Source: Richelia sp. CSU_2_1
GTDB taxonomy: Bacteria > Cyanobacteriota > Cyanobacteriia > Cyanobacteriales > Microcoleaceae
Length of the DNA stretch: 43,519 nucleotides
Direction: 5' to 3'
Assembly (NCBI GenBank): GCA_012034575.1
Contig: JAAUPF010000041.1
Location: forward strand, 1-43,519
Both the position numbers and the translations under genes were made by a program. The notes under the pieces were generated by a model. It saw only the letters and a list, made by a program, of their open reading frames with translations. It was not told the origin of the DNA and ran no database searches. Of this stretch, positions 7,790-17,581 are shown one piece after another. Every line of letters begins with the position of its first letter. Within the stretch, counting starts at the first letter, position 1.

Positions 7790-8404
7790 TTGTCCTGTCT
7801 AAACCCTGCAGATAACGAACTGGTGAGGGAGACTTCACAGGTGTTAGCTGTGCCAGCAAATGTTTTAACCGACGACTGTTCCGACTCGGACTTAGTTGCT
7901 AGGTGTTTAAAGGGCGATCGTACTTGCTTTCGCTACCTTTATCAACGCTACCAACAGAAAGTCCGGTCAACTCTTTACCAACTCTGCGGGCCGTCACTTC
8001 TCGACGATTTAGTGCAAGAAGTATTCCTGCGAGTCTGGAAAAGTTTGCCCAAACTCAAGCACAAGGAAAACTTTGCTACTTGGCTTTATCGCATTACTTG
8101 GAATGTAGCATCCGATCAGAGACAAGCATTTGCTCGGCAGCATTCTTTTGATGCCAAAATCCAAAGTAAAGAAGTAATGGAGGGAATTATTATTAAAGAT
8201 AATACCTCTGACTTAATGAAGTTGCACTATCAAGATTTAGTGCAGCGCGCCTTGGCACAATTGAGCTTTGAACACCGCAGCATTTTAGTGCTGCACGATT
8301 TAGAAGATATCCCGCAAAAAGAAGTAGCTCAAATTTTGGGTCTGCCGCTGGGAACTGTCAAATCTCGCTTGTTTTATGCGCGCAATGCTGTACGGCAATT
8401 TTAG
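7790..8404 (+). CDS. RNA polymerase sigma factor, sigma-70 family (ECF type)
   Basis: This protein directs RNA polymerase to a specific promoter set. Sigma region 2 spans about residues 45-110 (CFRYLYQRYQQKVR, LLDDLVQEVFLRVWKSL, NFATWLYRITWNVASDQR). Region 4 spans 150-204 (ALAQLSFEHRSILVLHDLEDIPQKEVAQILGLPLGTVKSRLFYARNAVRQF) with its helix-turn-helix. Regions 1 and 3 are absent, as in ECF factors. No ATG exists at the 5' end. TTG at 7790 or in-frame GTG at 7823 must be used. It heads a three-gene operon, 24 bases from the anti-sigma candidate, which suggests a cognate pair that may control its own operon. Confidence 0.9.
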   Translation: MSCLNPADNELVRETSQVLAVPANVLTDDCSDSDLVARCLKGDRTCFRYLYQRYQQKVRSTLYQLCGPSLLDDLVQEVFLRVWKSLPKLKHKENFATWLYRITWNVASDQRQAFARQHSFDAKIQSKEVMEGIIIKDNTSDLMKLHYQDLVQRALAQLSFEHRSILVLHDLEDIPQKEVAQILGLPLGTVKSRLFYARNAVRQF

Positions 8405-8428
8405 TCAAAAAGAGGGGGTGTGCGAACT

Positions 8429-8848
8429 GTGAATGATGACAATAGCGACAAAAAGTTAGTTAATTTTTTGAAGCAATATCGCCCGGATATTCCTGAAGCT
8501 GCACCGGATTTAGAACAAAAATTGCTGGCAGCTTTAGAAAGAGATGAGGTCGATCGCCCGAAATTACCACTCAATCTGCCTGAAAAAAGATCGAGAATTT
8601 CATCGCTCGCCAAATGGGCTTTTCCCCCCGCGATCGCAGCTAGCTTGCTAGTCTTTTGGTCTGGCTATCGCCTGCTAATTCCCACACCAGTCCACCCGGA
8701 TGAGGCAGCACATTTAGAAGCATTTCTGATCGATAACTGGGATGGTGTATTGAACGAGGATAACGGGGAAATTGCGGGCGATCGAGCGCAAACAGACTGG
8801 TTAAATCTGGCTGTTACTTCTGATACAGAAGAAGCAAAAAATCACTAA
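8429..8848 (+). CDS. Single-pass membrane protein, probable anti-sigma factor
   Basis: An open frame begins at GTG 8420, but GTG 8429 is better placed behind the purine-rich AGAGGGGG at 8411-8418. From there the protein is about 139 residues. It has a charged cytoplasmic N-terminal part (LVNFLKQYRPDIPEAAPDLEQKLLAALERDE), one hydrophobic segment (WAFPPAIAASLLVFWSGYRLL) and an acidic C-terminal domain. The HxxxCxxC zinc motif of many anti-sigma domains is absent. The anti-sigma call rests on position directly after an ECF sigma gene and on membrane topology, as in Cnr/Rse-type modules. It is inferred rather than recognised by a domain. Confidence 0.65.
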   Translation: MNDDNSDKKLVNFLKQYRPDIPEAAPDLEQKLLAALERDEVDRPKLPLNLPEKRSRISSLAKWAFPPAIAASLLVFWSGYRLLIPTPVHPDEAAHLEAFLIDNWDGVLNEDNGEIAGDRAQTDWLNLAVTSDTEEAKNH

Positions 8849-8879
8849 TCTCCTAACTAATTTCAAAGAGGTAACTTTC

Positions 8880-9365
8880 ATGTCAATTCGTCGCATTTCT
8901 GCCATAGCTATGTTAGTATTTTTCTGTGGCAGCACGGGCGCTGCAATAGCCTCGCCCTATCCCGCAATACCGGAAATAATTGCCCAAAACCAGCAGCAAA
9001 ATCAACGCGGTAACAAACAAGGTAGGCTGTTTGAACAGTTAAATTTAACAGCCGAACAAAAGCAAAGAATGCAAGCAGTGCGCGATCGGTACAAAGACCA
9101 AATTTCCCAGCGCATGCAAGCAGTCCGCCAAGCCCGACAAGAATTGGAAACTATGATGTCAGGTACGACGGCAAATGCCAGTCAAATGCGCGACAAACAC
9201 CGCCAAATTATGGGATTGCGCCAGCAATTGGAAGAGGTACAATTTGAAAGTATGATGGCAATGCGAGAAGTGCTCACGGCCGAACAGCGCAGCCGTTTAG
9301 CTCAACTCATGCAGCAGCGCCGACAAAATGTCAGAAACCGGATGCAAAACCGCCAACAACAATAA
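8880..9365 (+). CDS. Spy/CpxP-like periplasmic LTxxQ protein
   Basis: The 161-residue protein has an N-terminal signal peptide (ISAIAMLVFFCGSTGAAIA, cut near ASP). A long helical, Gln/Arg-rich domain follows with two LTxxQ motifs: LTAEQKQRMQ around residue 56 and LTAEQRSRLA around 128. This matches Spy/CpxP chaperones and the metal sensors CnrX/ZraP. In the operon sigma / membrane anti-sigma / periplasmic LTxxQ, it probably senses or buffers envelope stress or metal and signals through the membrane protein. The spacing to the preceding gene is 31 bases, with AAAGAGG before the ATG. The stop codon lies inside the first TAATTGG heptamer. Confidence 0.85.
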   Translation: MSIRRISAIAMLVFFCGSTGAAIASPYPAIPEIIAQNQQQNQRGNKQGRLFEQLNLTAEQKQRMQAVRDRYKDQISQRMQAVRQARQELETMMSGTTANASQMRDKHRQIMGLRQQLEEVQFESMMAMREVLTAEQRSRLAQLMQQRRQNVRNRMQNRQQQ

Positions 9366-9446
9366 TTGGTAATTGGTAATTGGTAATTGGTAATTGGTAA
9401 TTGCTAAATTGCTAGTTGGTAATTGGTAATTGGTAATTGGTAATTA
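9363..9446. repeat. TAATTGG heptamer repeat
   Basis: About ten TAATTGG units with a degenerate centre. The first supplies the TAA stop of the Spy-like gene. Related runs occur at 20440, 23496 and 38620. Confidence 0.9.
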
Positions 9447-9517
9447 TTTGAGTTGTACCTCATGTTTCATGAGAAACGCTATTTGGTCATCGATCGGACC
9501 TAATATAAATTGTCAAA

Positions 9518-9544
9518 AATCACCGCTCTATAAGGGCGGTGATT
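9518..9544. other. Hairpin AATCACCGC..GGCGGTGATT
   Basis: Arms of nine bases enclose CTATAAG with one mismatch. It lies between the convergent Spy-like gene and Calx-beta gene and could contribute to transcript ends, but lacks a U-run. Confidence 0.45.
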
Positions 9545-9562
9545 CTGTTAAAAGACTTATAA

Positions 9563-9579
9563 GGTGCGCAGTGCGCACC
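9563..9579. repeat. GGTGCGCAGTGCGCACC dispersed palindrome
   Basis: Single copy of the core found in the 67-bp tandem repeat at 2902, here in the opposite orientation (AAGG..CCCTACA flanks). Confidence 0.85.
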
Positions 9580-9609
9580 CTACATAACTATTTCGTGAAT
9601 CTAGATTCC

Positions 9610-12600
9610 CTAAATTCCCCTTGGATTAGATGTAGTGCCACCCACAATCGGTTCTTTGAGTGAATCCCACCAATTCTTGGTGGTATCGATCGGATTAAGA
9701 TTGGGCAACAAACCAGTACGTGAATCAGTGATACTTGAGCCGCTAGCACTCACTCCCCCGCCGACAGAATTGGTGATGAAATCGCCCGAATCTACATTAC
9801 TGTCGATCGCACTAGCCGAACGAAAATCAGTAATATCAGGTTCGGAGGCAGTGCTCGATGCTGCTAAGGGAGCACCCAGAAAAGGAAATACATCATTGTC
9901 TACGATGTTTAAGATAGCGGTGCCTTGCGTTCCGATCGTGGCACTTCCTGTAGGGTTGGTCAAACTTAAGTTGACAGTTTCGGTGCCCTCAAAGGGGAAG
10001 AAATCATCAACGATCGGCATAATGAGAGTTTTGGGTGCAGAATCCCCAGCGGCAAAATTCACAGCAATGGGAGTAGTGGTGTAATCAAAAGGAGCTATAG
10101 CACTACCATTGCTCAAATTCACCGTGGCGGAAACGGCGCTATTCGCATTACCTGTGCGGGTAACTGTCACGGCTGCAATTGGCGTACCATCTTCGTTGAC
10201 GCTAAAGATAGGCGAACTAAATTGCAAAGTGCTGTCATCGTCCGCAATATTCAAGATAGCAGTGCTTTGCGTTCCGATCGAAGCATTGCCTGTAGGATTT
10301 GTCAAACTTAAGTTGACTCTTTCAGTACCTTCCACCAAAGTATCGTTGACGATCGGAATATTGACAATTTTGGGTGCAGAATCTCCACTGGCAAAATTGA
10401 CAGCGATGGGAGAATTGCTGTAATCATTAGGAGCGATCGCAGTACCGTTATTGAGGTTAACCGTAGCTGAAACGGCACCATTACTATTACCAGTACGAGT
10501 GACTGTCACGGCTGCTACCACCCTTCCATTTTCGTTCACCCTGAAAGTAGGAGCGCTAAATTGCAAGCTGCTGTCATTGTCCAAGATGTCCAAGTTAGCA
10601 GTGCTTTGAGTTCCGATCGAGGCATTACCTGTAGGATTGGTCAAACTTAAGCTGATATTTTCGGTACCTTCCAGCAAGATATCGTCGAGAATCGGAATGT
10701 TGATAGTTTTGTCTGCAGTATCCCCAGCAGCAAAATTGACAGGGATGGGAGTACCGGTGTAATCGCCGGGGGCCGTAGCAGTACCATCAGTCAAATTCAC
10801 CGTGGCTGAAACAGCACCATTACCACTACCAGTGCGAGAGACTGTCACGGCTGCAACGGGAGTGCCATCTTCGTTGACGCTAAAGGTAGGAGCACTAAAT
10901 TGCAGGCTGCTGTCATTATCTACGATGTTTAAGATAGCGGTGCCTTGAGTTCCGATCGAAGCATTGCCTGTAGGGTTAGCCAAAGTTAAATTGACAGTTT
11001 CGAGACCCTCCACCAAAGTATCGTTGACGATCGGAATATTGACAATTTTCGGTGCAGCATCCCCAGCAGCAAAATTCACAGGGATGGGAGTACCGGTGTA
11101 ATCGCCCAGGGGCTGTAGCAGTACCGTCAGCGAGGTTTACCGTCGCTGAGACTGCACCGGTAACATTTCCAGTGCGAGTGACTGTAACGGCTGCAACGGG
11201 CGTTCCGTTTTCATTCACCCTGAAAGTAGGAGCACTGAATTGCAGGCTGCTGTCATTATCTAAGATGCTTAAAGTGGCAGTGCTTTGAGTTCCAAGTGTG
11301 GCACCCGTAGCATTAGCCAAAGTTAAGTTGACACTTTCAGTACCCTCTACCAAAGTATCGTTGGCGATCGGAATGGTGACAGTTTTGGGTGCAGAATCCC
11401 CAGCAGCAAAATTCACAGCGATGGGAGTATTGGTGTAATCGCCAGGGGCTGTAGCAGTACCATCAGCCAAGTTCACCGTAGCTGACGCAGCACCAGTGGT
11501 GCTACCCGTGCGAGTAACTGTGACTGCTGCAACGGGCGTTCCATCTTCATTGACGCTGAAAGTAGGAGCGCTAAATTGCAGGCTGCTGTCATTATCCAAG
11601 ACACTCAGAGTAGCAGTGCTTTGAGTTCCAAGTGTGGCACCTGTGGCATTAGCCAAAGTTAAGTTGACGGTTTCGGTACCCTCTACCAAAGTATCGTTAG
11701 TAATCGGAATATTGACCGTCTTGGACGTGCCATCTCCAGCAGCAAAATTCACAGTGATGGGAGTACCGGTGTAATCGCCGGGGGCTGTAGCAGTACCGTC
11801 AGCCAAGTTCACCGTAGCTGACGCAGCACCCGCGGTGCTACCCGTGCGAGTAACTGTGACTGCTGCAACGGGCGTTCCATCTTCGTTGACGCTGAAAGTA
11901 GGAGCGCTAAATTGCAGGGTGCTGTCATCATCTACGATGTTTAAAGTTGCAGTGCCTTGAGTGCCGATCGTCGCACCACCCGTAGGACTGGCTAAAGTTA
12001 AATTGACAGTTTCAGTACCCTCTACCAAAGTATCGTTGACGATCGGAACGACGATCGTTTTAGCTGCGGTGTCCCCAGCAGCAAAATTCACAGCAATGGG
12101 AGTACCGGTGTAATCGCCGGGGGCTGTAGCGGTACCGTTAGTGAGGTTCGCGGTGGCTGAGACAGCGCCCGCACTACCACCGGTGCGAGTAACTGTCACG
12201 GCTGCAACGGGCGTGCCATCTTCATTGACGCTAAAGGTAGGGGCGCTAAATTGCAGGGTGCCGGCATTGTCATTGTCTACTACGTTCAAAGTAGCGGTGC
12301 TTTGCGTTCCCAAGGTGACACGACTGCTGCCGGTGGGATTGGTCAAGGTTAAGTTAATGCTTTCATTACCTTCGACTAAAGCATCATCGACAATGGGAAT
12401 GACGATCGTCTTGGGTGCGGTGTCCCCAGCGGCAAAATTCACAGCGATGGGAGTGCCGGTGTAATCGCCAGGGGCTGTAGCAGTTCCATTAGTGAGGTTG
12501 ACAGTAGCTGAGGCGGTGCCGGCGCTACTACCAGTGCGAGTGACTGTAACGGCTGCTACAGGCGTTCCATCTTCGTTGACGCTAAAGGTTGGGGCGCTAA

Positions 12601-13360
12601 ACTGCAGGTTCACTGCATCTTCAGTTCCTTGATATTCAATGTTCCGCACTAAGTAGTCGGAACCATCGTCTTTGAAAGGGGTGGCGAGGTAGGCTGCGGT
12701 GGGGCTGTCGTAGGCTTTGGCGGAGAATCGCAGTTCGTCAAAAGTAATGTTGCTCAGCGGGTTGGCTTCGATCTTGAATTTAAAACTACCATCGGTACGA
12801 TCGCCGGTGAAAGTCACTCCATCTGAAGATAAGGTAATTGGTTTTGCAGCAGTTGGAGCGTTAATGCGAGTAATCGTAAAATTGCTAGTCGGAACCAAAA
12901 CTCCATTATTGAAAATTTGCAGCAAACCAACTTCATTCCCTTGATCGCCCAATCCTGGACTTGTTTTGGGACTTAATGAACTGAGGTCGATCGTGGCGCT
13001 AGTGATGTCTTGATTATCTGCCCATTTTAGCTTCAGTGCCTGAGATTGATTTGTATTGGGGTTGTGGTTGATTTCTGCCCGATTTTTAATGGGGTCAGTG
13101 AACCAACCATCGTAAGCAGATGGAACGCCAATACCGGCGCTGCTGCCGTAACTCAACCAACTTTTAGGGTTTTCGTTGGTGGCTAAGGTAAGGTTGCCGA
13201 TCGCAATAGGATTAAGATAGTCAGTTTCTACGCCGTCAACGGCTATTCCAAATAGTTTAACACCTTGATTCTGGGCGGTGGTAGGCCATTTGGTGATTAA
13301 CTCGTTGATGGTGGTGTAATTAGTCGTTTGACCTAAAAAACCATTGATGGGAGTAGCCAT
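9610..13360 (-). pseudogene. Calx-beta repeat protein (8 domains), split by a 1-base insertion
   Basis: Calx-beta domains are calcium-binding adhesion-type beta sandwiches. The N-terminal ~245 residues are a unique domain with no signal peptide. Eight near-identical Calx-beta repeats of about 110 residues follow, each starting LQFSAPTFSVNEDGTPVAAVTVTRTG and including VEGTETVNLTL. The last ~85 residues are Ser/Gly/Asp-rich. The first four repeats and the start of the fifth are in one frame (13360 to ~11107); the rest reads from ~11105 to 9610 in another. In repeat five, CGCCCAGGGG at 11103-11112 has one C more than the parallel site in other repeats (CGCCAGGGG). Removing it gives a continuous protein of about 1249 residues. 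Probably a secreted or surface adhesin, and the break may be a sequencing error. Confidence 0.88.
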
Positions 13361-13650
13361 AGTTTCCGTTTGATGGTAAGTAATTAAGGATTAGAAGTAA
13401 CTGAAAACCAGAAATTGGGATTTCTTTATAGTTACCGATCGCTGCAAGAAAAATTTCGTCATAAGTACGTGCAGGTAGATCGAGTAAAAATTTTCAGAAT
13501 GCCCAAATGCTTGCGCCACAGGCATCTGAAGGATCGATCGCCCGATCGAATGTTGCTGGTAACTACTTGCACCTACTTAATAGAGATACCTAACTTTCAC
13601 GATCGACCGCTTCGATCCGGAAAAATGTCTGATATTTTTTTCTGATTTAT

Positions 13651-13675
13651 AAAAAGCGGATTTTCCGCATTTTTA
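13651..13675. terminator. Bidirectional terminator-like hairpin
   Basis: AAAAAGCGGATTTTCCGCATTTTT forms a GCGGA/TCCGC stem flanked by A and T runs, so it could end transcripts in either direction. It lies in the 777-base gap between the Calx-beta gene start and the Cj0069-like gene end, 460 bases past the latter's stop. Confidence 0.45.
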
Positions 13676-13843
13676 GGGGAAAGATTGCCTAATTCTCGCA
13701 ATATGTAGAGTTTATCTGGCAAAGCATCACAATATCTGAATGTGTAAGTAAATCCACTTAATTAAATCCAAGATACAAATGGCTAAAAAGTTTTCAATCT
13801 GAGTATTCTTCCCGATCCCTGATTCCCGATCCTTGATTCTTTC

Positions 13844-13908
13844 TATAGCAATCGCGCCCGATGGCTCTTGACATTCTCGATCGTCCAAAATGATTTAGGA
13901 TTGCTATA
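13844..13908. repeat. TATAGCAATC..GATTGCTATA inverted repeat element
   Basis: Ten-base inverted ends at 13844-13853 and 13899-13908 surround 45 bases containing CAAAATGATTTAG. Partial relatives (GATTGCTATA) appear near 15716. It is a MITE-like dispersed repeat without coding content. Confidence 0.55.
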
Positions 13909-14042
13909 TATTCCTAGATATAGCAACCGCATCCGGAGGAACCTGACAAGATCGATCGCCCTGACTCTCGCTATTGGCGAGAATGGAGTGTGGGGTTTCG
14001 GGTCAGAAAAGAATGCCCGTTTCTACCCCCCCAGATATTAAA

Positions 14043-14079
14043 ACAGACTCAGAAGGTGTTAATACCTCCCAAGTCTGTA
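14043..14079. other. Nested hairpin downstream of the Cj0069-like gene
   Basis: Outer arms ACAGACT/AGTCTGT and inner arms AGGT/ACCT form a two-part stem about 60 bases beyond the stop of the minus-strand gene. On the minus strand it is followed by a short T-rich stretch, so it may be a weak terminator. Confidence 0.4.
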
Positions 14080-14137
14080 AAGATGAGCGTAGATGCCATT
14101 ATCAGTCGATCGACAAGTTGTCGAATTGCAAACCAAC

Positions 14138-15202
14138 TTAAACTCCCACAGGTTGAGCTTTTTTCCCAGTAACAACCTTGATTACCCGTTCGGCAATTGC
14201 TTCTTGAATGCCGCGATCTAAATCGCTGGTAAATCCTACACAAGAGCAATTGATTTCACCCAAAACATACTTATCGTTGCGATCTTCATCCCAATCGAGC
14301 ATGAAATCAGCCGTCCAAATTAAGGGCTCTTCATAGCCACCTAATTTGCCCATCACCGTCGGCAGTTTGGCGAGGAACATATCGACGAGAGTTTGCCATT
14401 TAGAAGGCTCGTCGTAAGTGTATTTTGCACCCGAGAATAAAGTTGCAGAGAAGGCATCAGCCGAATCGTGCGGCTTTTTATGTACCACAAAAATGGGCTT
14501 ATCGCCCACCATTAAAATCCGAATTTCGCCTTCTTTAATCCGGGGCATGAAGCGCATATCCACTAACATCCCATTCTCACCCACAATGTACTGGGTGCAG
14601 AATTCCATGAATGCGCCTAATTCATGATATTCTACGTGGTTGTCAACCGCTTCGGTGCATTTAATTTTGGTATCGAGAGGCAAGGGTTTGCCTTGTTCGT
14701 AAGGACGTTCGTCAACAACTTCAACGCGCCAAATTCCTTCACCCGTCGAACCCCGGTTTTGTTTTAACACCCGTTGAGTAATTGAAACAGTGGTGGGGAA
14801 GTGTTCTTTTAACGCTTCAACCGTGTAATAAGCTAAAGTGTCTTCCGGTACTAATCCCGTATCGGTGATTTTGCACAGGGCATCTTTGGCACCATAATTC
14901 AACATGGCATCGGGATGCGGCATTCCGATTACGCCTACTGCGCTCAAAGCGCGCAACAGGTCAAAATAGGTTGATTCTCCGCCGGGAATATTACCTGGAT
15001 TGATGCGGCTGACATAGGCATCCGCATTGTCTGAGACATATTTAAAAATCTCATATTTCTTGTCATCCGAATAAAAGATGACTTCGGCATTCCAGCCTTT
15101 TGCTTTCAAAGCATCAACCATTGGCATCGTATCTTTCCGATGGCCGTCAGGACCTTTGTCGGAACCACCTTGGACTTCAAAAAAAACGATGTTCTTTTTC
15201 AT
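14138..15202 (-). CDS. Cj0069-type protein with ATP-grasp-like features
   Basis: The 354-residue soluble protein starts MKKNIVFFEVQGGSDKGPDGHRKDT. It contains features typical of ATP-grasp folds: SITQRVLKQNRGSTGEGIWRVEV, like a nucleotide-binding strand-turn; an acidic MLVDMRFMPRIKEGEIRILMVGDKPIFVVHKKP segment; and a late DFMLDWDEDRNDKYVLGEINCSC with Asp/Glu/Asn for metal binding. The sequence fits the protein family named after Campylobacter Cj0069, whose substrate is not established to my knowledge. It would join two substrates with ATP if the fold holds. It is monocistronic, with a long upstream spacer (15203-15845). Confidence 0.75.
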   Translation of the reverse strand: MKKNIVFFEVQGGSDKGPDGHRKDTMPMVDALKAKGWNAEVIFYSDDKKYEIFKYVSDNADAYVSRINPGNIPGGESTYFDLLRALSAVGVIGMPHPDAMLNYGAKDALCKITDTGLVPEDTLAYYTVEALKEHFPTTVSITQRVLKQNRGSTGEGIWRVEVVDERPYEQGKPLPLDTKIKCTEAVDNHVEYHELGAFMEFCTQYIVGENGMLVDMRFMPRIKEGEIRILMVGDKPIFVVHKKPHDSADAFSATLFSGAKYTYDEPSKWQTLVDMFLAKLPTVMGKLGGYEEPLIWTADFMLDWDEDRNDKYVLGEINCSCVGFTSDLDRGIQEAIAERVIKVVTGKKAQPVGV

Positions 15203-15599
15203 GAGATTCTGCTACCTTGCTATTTTTTGTTAGAGTTTCGATGGGCGCAAAAATACACCAGATCTATTTAAACTTTTTAATTAATTTATTCTTTGTATCC
15301 ATTATCACTATTTAAGATTTATTTCCGATTTAAACTATTTCTTTATATTCCCTGTGATGCTTTTCAGGCATAGCTTTTTCGGCTTTTATTGCCTAAAATC
15401 TCTTACACAATCTTTGAGTTTTCTTTAACTTTCGATCGGGGAATGAACAGCATAAGTTTGACTTGCGTTGAGAGAAGTTGGCGGACTGTTACATAATGCT
15501 GAGATCGACTAATATTTGTAAAAAACTGTAAAGACTAGAATTAAATAAGCGCGGTGTAGAAAACAGCACTGATGTGTCCGAAAATACCAAGAGTTATAG

Positions 15600-15632
15600 C
15601 AGTTGACAGTTGACAGTTGACAGTTGACAGTT
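15600..15632. repeat. TTGACAG heptamer run
   Basis: Four TTGACAG units within the 643-base gap 15203-15845. Apart from A/T-rich sequence and a GATTGCTATA fragment near 15716, nothing else is evident in the gap. Confidence 0.85.
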
Positions 15633-15845
15633 ACGAGCCGCGAATCAAACCGTCGATCCGTCGCCGAGATCGGAGCTTTATTCATGAGTTCCTGAATGTC
15701 AAGAGCACCGGGCGCGATTGCTATAAGTCCAGCTCCTACAGGTAGTGTTTCGGATCGGCAATCCCCGCATTGCACCCATTAAATCCTAGTTACATCGTGA
15801 ATTTTGAGCTACAATAAATACTCGGTCAATGCAATATTTTTCTTG

Positions 15846-16544
15846 ATGAGTTTACCCGCTAATTCCAGTTACATTTATTTGCACGGATTTGCTTCGAGTC
15901 CGAATTCGGCAAAAGCAAATTATCTGCGCGATCGCTTCGAGGGTCTGGGAATTGACCTCAAAACTCCCGATCTCAATCAAAATGATTTTTCCAATCTCAC
16001 TCTCACCAGGCAGTTAGAACAAATAGAAACAGAATTTTTTCAACCCCAAATTTCCCTAACTAGCCCGAACAAAGAAGCGCAAAAAGAGGCAGTAGAGGTA
16101 ACAGTAATTGGGTCGAGTTTTGGGGGGCTGACAGCAGCTTGGTTGGCCCAGCGACAATTGGCGGTAAAACGAATAGTCTTGCTAGCACCGGCTTTTCAAT
16201 TTTTATCGCACTGGCTGCCGCTGTTGGGACAACAACAGTTGGAAAAGTGGCATTCCGAAGGATATTTACCCGTTTACCACCACGGCGAACAGCGCTATTT
16301 GCCGTTAAATTACCGTTTTGTAGCTGAAATGGCGCAATATCCCGAAGAAAAATTAATGCGATCGGTCCCGGCATTAATTTTGCACGGCAAGCATGATACA
16401 ATAATACCGATTCAAGCTAGCAGAAATTTTGCCGCCAACCGTCCCTGGGTGAAATTAATAGAATTAGAAGACGATCACTCCTTGGGAAATGTCTTAGCAA
16501 CAATATGGGAAGCGATTCAAAAGTTTTGCCAGTTAAAAAATTAA
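15846..16544 (+). CDS. YqiA/YcfP-like alpha/beta-fold esterase
   Basis: The open frame reaches back to 15804, but ATG 15846 (MSLPANSSYIYLHGFASSP) puts the family's characteristic N-terminus at the start, giving 232 residues. YIYLHGFASSPNSAKA is the oxyanion-hole strand. GSSFGG carries the nucleophilic Ser. HGKHDTIIP supplies the Asp, and the His lies in the DDHSLG tail. No signal peptide is present, so it acts in the cytoplasm. YqiA-type enzymes cleave small acyl/CoA esters in vitro, and the natural substrate here is unknown. It ends 34 bases before the ROK kinase and may be co-transcribed with it. Confidence 0.85.
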   Translation: MSLPANSSYIYLHGFASSPNSAKANYLRDRFEGLGIDLKTPDLNQNDFSNLTLTRQLEQIETEFFQPQISLTSPNKEAQKEAVEVTVIGSSFGGLTAAWLAQRQLAVKRIVLLAPAFQFLSHWLPLLGQQQLEKWHSEGYLPVYHHGEQRYLPLNYRFVAEMAQYPEEKLMRSVPALILHGKHDTIIPIQASRNFAANRPWVKLIELEDDHSLGNVLATIWEAIQKFCQLKN

Positions 16545-16578
16545 AATTAGGTTAATTTCTGAGTTTCGGAACAAGCGA

Positions 16579-17286
16579 ATGTTGAAACAAGATCGATCGA
16601 TCCGCACTTTAGCCGTTGACATCGGCGGTAGCGGCATTAAAGTTATGGTTTTGAACGAAAAAGGCGAACCCCAAACGGAACGAAACCGCCTAGAAACTCC
16701 TCAGCCACCGAAACCGGAACCGATACTAGAAACGATCGCATCCTTAGCAGGGACGCAGGGAGAATTCGATCGAGTATCTGTCGGTTTCCCCGGAGTCGTG
16801 CGCCTGGGAGTCATCAAAACGGCAGCGAATTTAGATCCGTCTTGGATCGATTTTGACTTAGAAACTACCCTCAAAGATCGCTTGGGAAAACCCGCACGAG
16901 TTGCCAATGATGCCGACATTCAAGGATTAGGAGCGATCGCCGGAACGGGAGTAGAATTAGTAGTTACTCTCGGTACGGGTTTCGGTTCGGCCTTATTTGT
17001 CGATGGTACCTTGGTGCCGAATCTAGAATTAGGACATCACCCGTTCCGCAAAGGAGAAACTTACGAACAGCAATTGGGACGTTTTGCTTTAGATACAGTA
17101 GGTAGCAAAAGGTGGAACCGCCGTCTCGAAAAGGCGATCGTTTGCTTGCAAAATCTGTTTAATTGCGATTGCATTTATATCGGCGGCGGCAATACTAAAA
17201 AGATAGCTTTTGAGCTACCGCCGAAGGTAAAAATAGTACCGAATGTTAGCGGTTTGTTAGGCGGCATCGCTTTGTGGCGGGATTGA
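16579..17286 (+). CDS. ppgK: ROK-family polyphosphate glucokinase
   Basis: This 235-residue kinase has the phosphate-binding motif DIGGSGIKVMV at residues 15-25, followed by FPGVVRLGVI and ANDADIQGLGA (catalytic Asp). VTLGTGFGSALFVDG and LELGHHPFRKGETYEQQLG follow, the latter replacing the usual ROK zinc site in PpgK-type enzymes. PpgK uses polyphosphate (and sometimes ATP) to phosphorylate glucose. Polyphosphate-dependent glucokinases of this type are known from cyanobacteria such as Anabaena All1371. It lies 34 bases downstream of the hydrolase gene and is followed by a terminator-like hairpin. Confidence 0.82.
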   Translation: MLKQDRSIRTLAVDIGGSGIKVMVLNEKGEPQTERNRLETPQPPKPEPILETIASLAGTQGEFDRVSVGFPGVVRLGVIKTAANLDPSWIDFDLETTLKDRLGKPARVANDADIQGLGAIAGTGVELVVTLGTGFGSALFVDGTLVPNLELGHHPFRKGETYEQQLGRFALDTVGSKRWNRRLEKAIVCLQNLFNCDCIYIGGGNTKKIAFELPPKVKIVPNVSGLLGGIALWRD

Positions 17287-17348
17287 AAAGGCGCGATCGA
17301 ACAAACCTTGCGGTAAAATTGTGCGGTATCCATATTTTACCAAAAATT

Positions 17349-17384
17349 AAAACTGATTAGCCCAATTTGGGTTGCGGTTTTTTT
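17349..17384 (+). terminator. Terminator-like hairpin after ppgK
   Basis: AAAAC..CCCAATTTGGG..GGTTTTTTT at 17349-17384 forms a broken stem (CCCAA/TTGGG plus AAAAC/GTTTT) ending in seven T. It is 62 bases past the ppgK stop. Confidence 0.5.
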
Positions 17385-17452
17385 AGAACTAGGTTGAAAG
17401 CTACCAAATATAGCTAGTTTAAATGATAAGTAACCTTTTGACCCCACCCCAA

Positions 17453-17474
17453 CCCTCCCCTTAGTAGGGGAGGG
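17453..17474. repeat. CCCTCCCC..GGGGAGGG palindrome
   Basis: A short GC-rich inverted repeat with TTAGTA loop. It resembles the C/G-tract element that interrupts hisC at 18503-18533 (CCCC TTAGCAA GGGG). Confidence 0.65.
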
Positions 17475-17554
17475 AGCAAGAAAGATTGTACAAATGATTT
17501 AGGCGGGCTATATATCAAACCAATGAAACTATTATCTCTTAACCCTTAACAGTC

Positions 17555-17581
17555 AACGATCGACTGTCAACTGTCAACTGT
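17555..17581. repeat. CTGTCAA heptamers
   Basis: Three reverse-oriented TTGACAG units (CTGTCAA) end exactly at the stop of the next, minus-strand gene. Confidence 0.8.

Noticed and set aside
9635..12464. Several plus-strand open frames (e.g. 9635-10084, 12141-12464)
   Set aside because: They repeat with the Calx-beta period and are antisense shadows of that gene.
15509..15775. Minus-strand 88-residue open frame
   Set aside because: It runs through TTGACAG heptamers (LSTVNCQLSTVNC) and has no domain, so it is repeat-derived.
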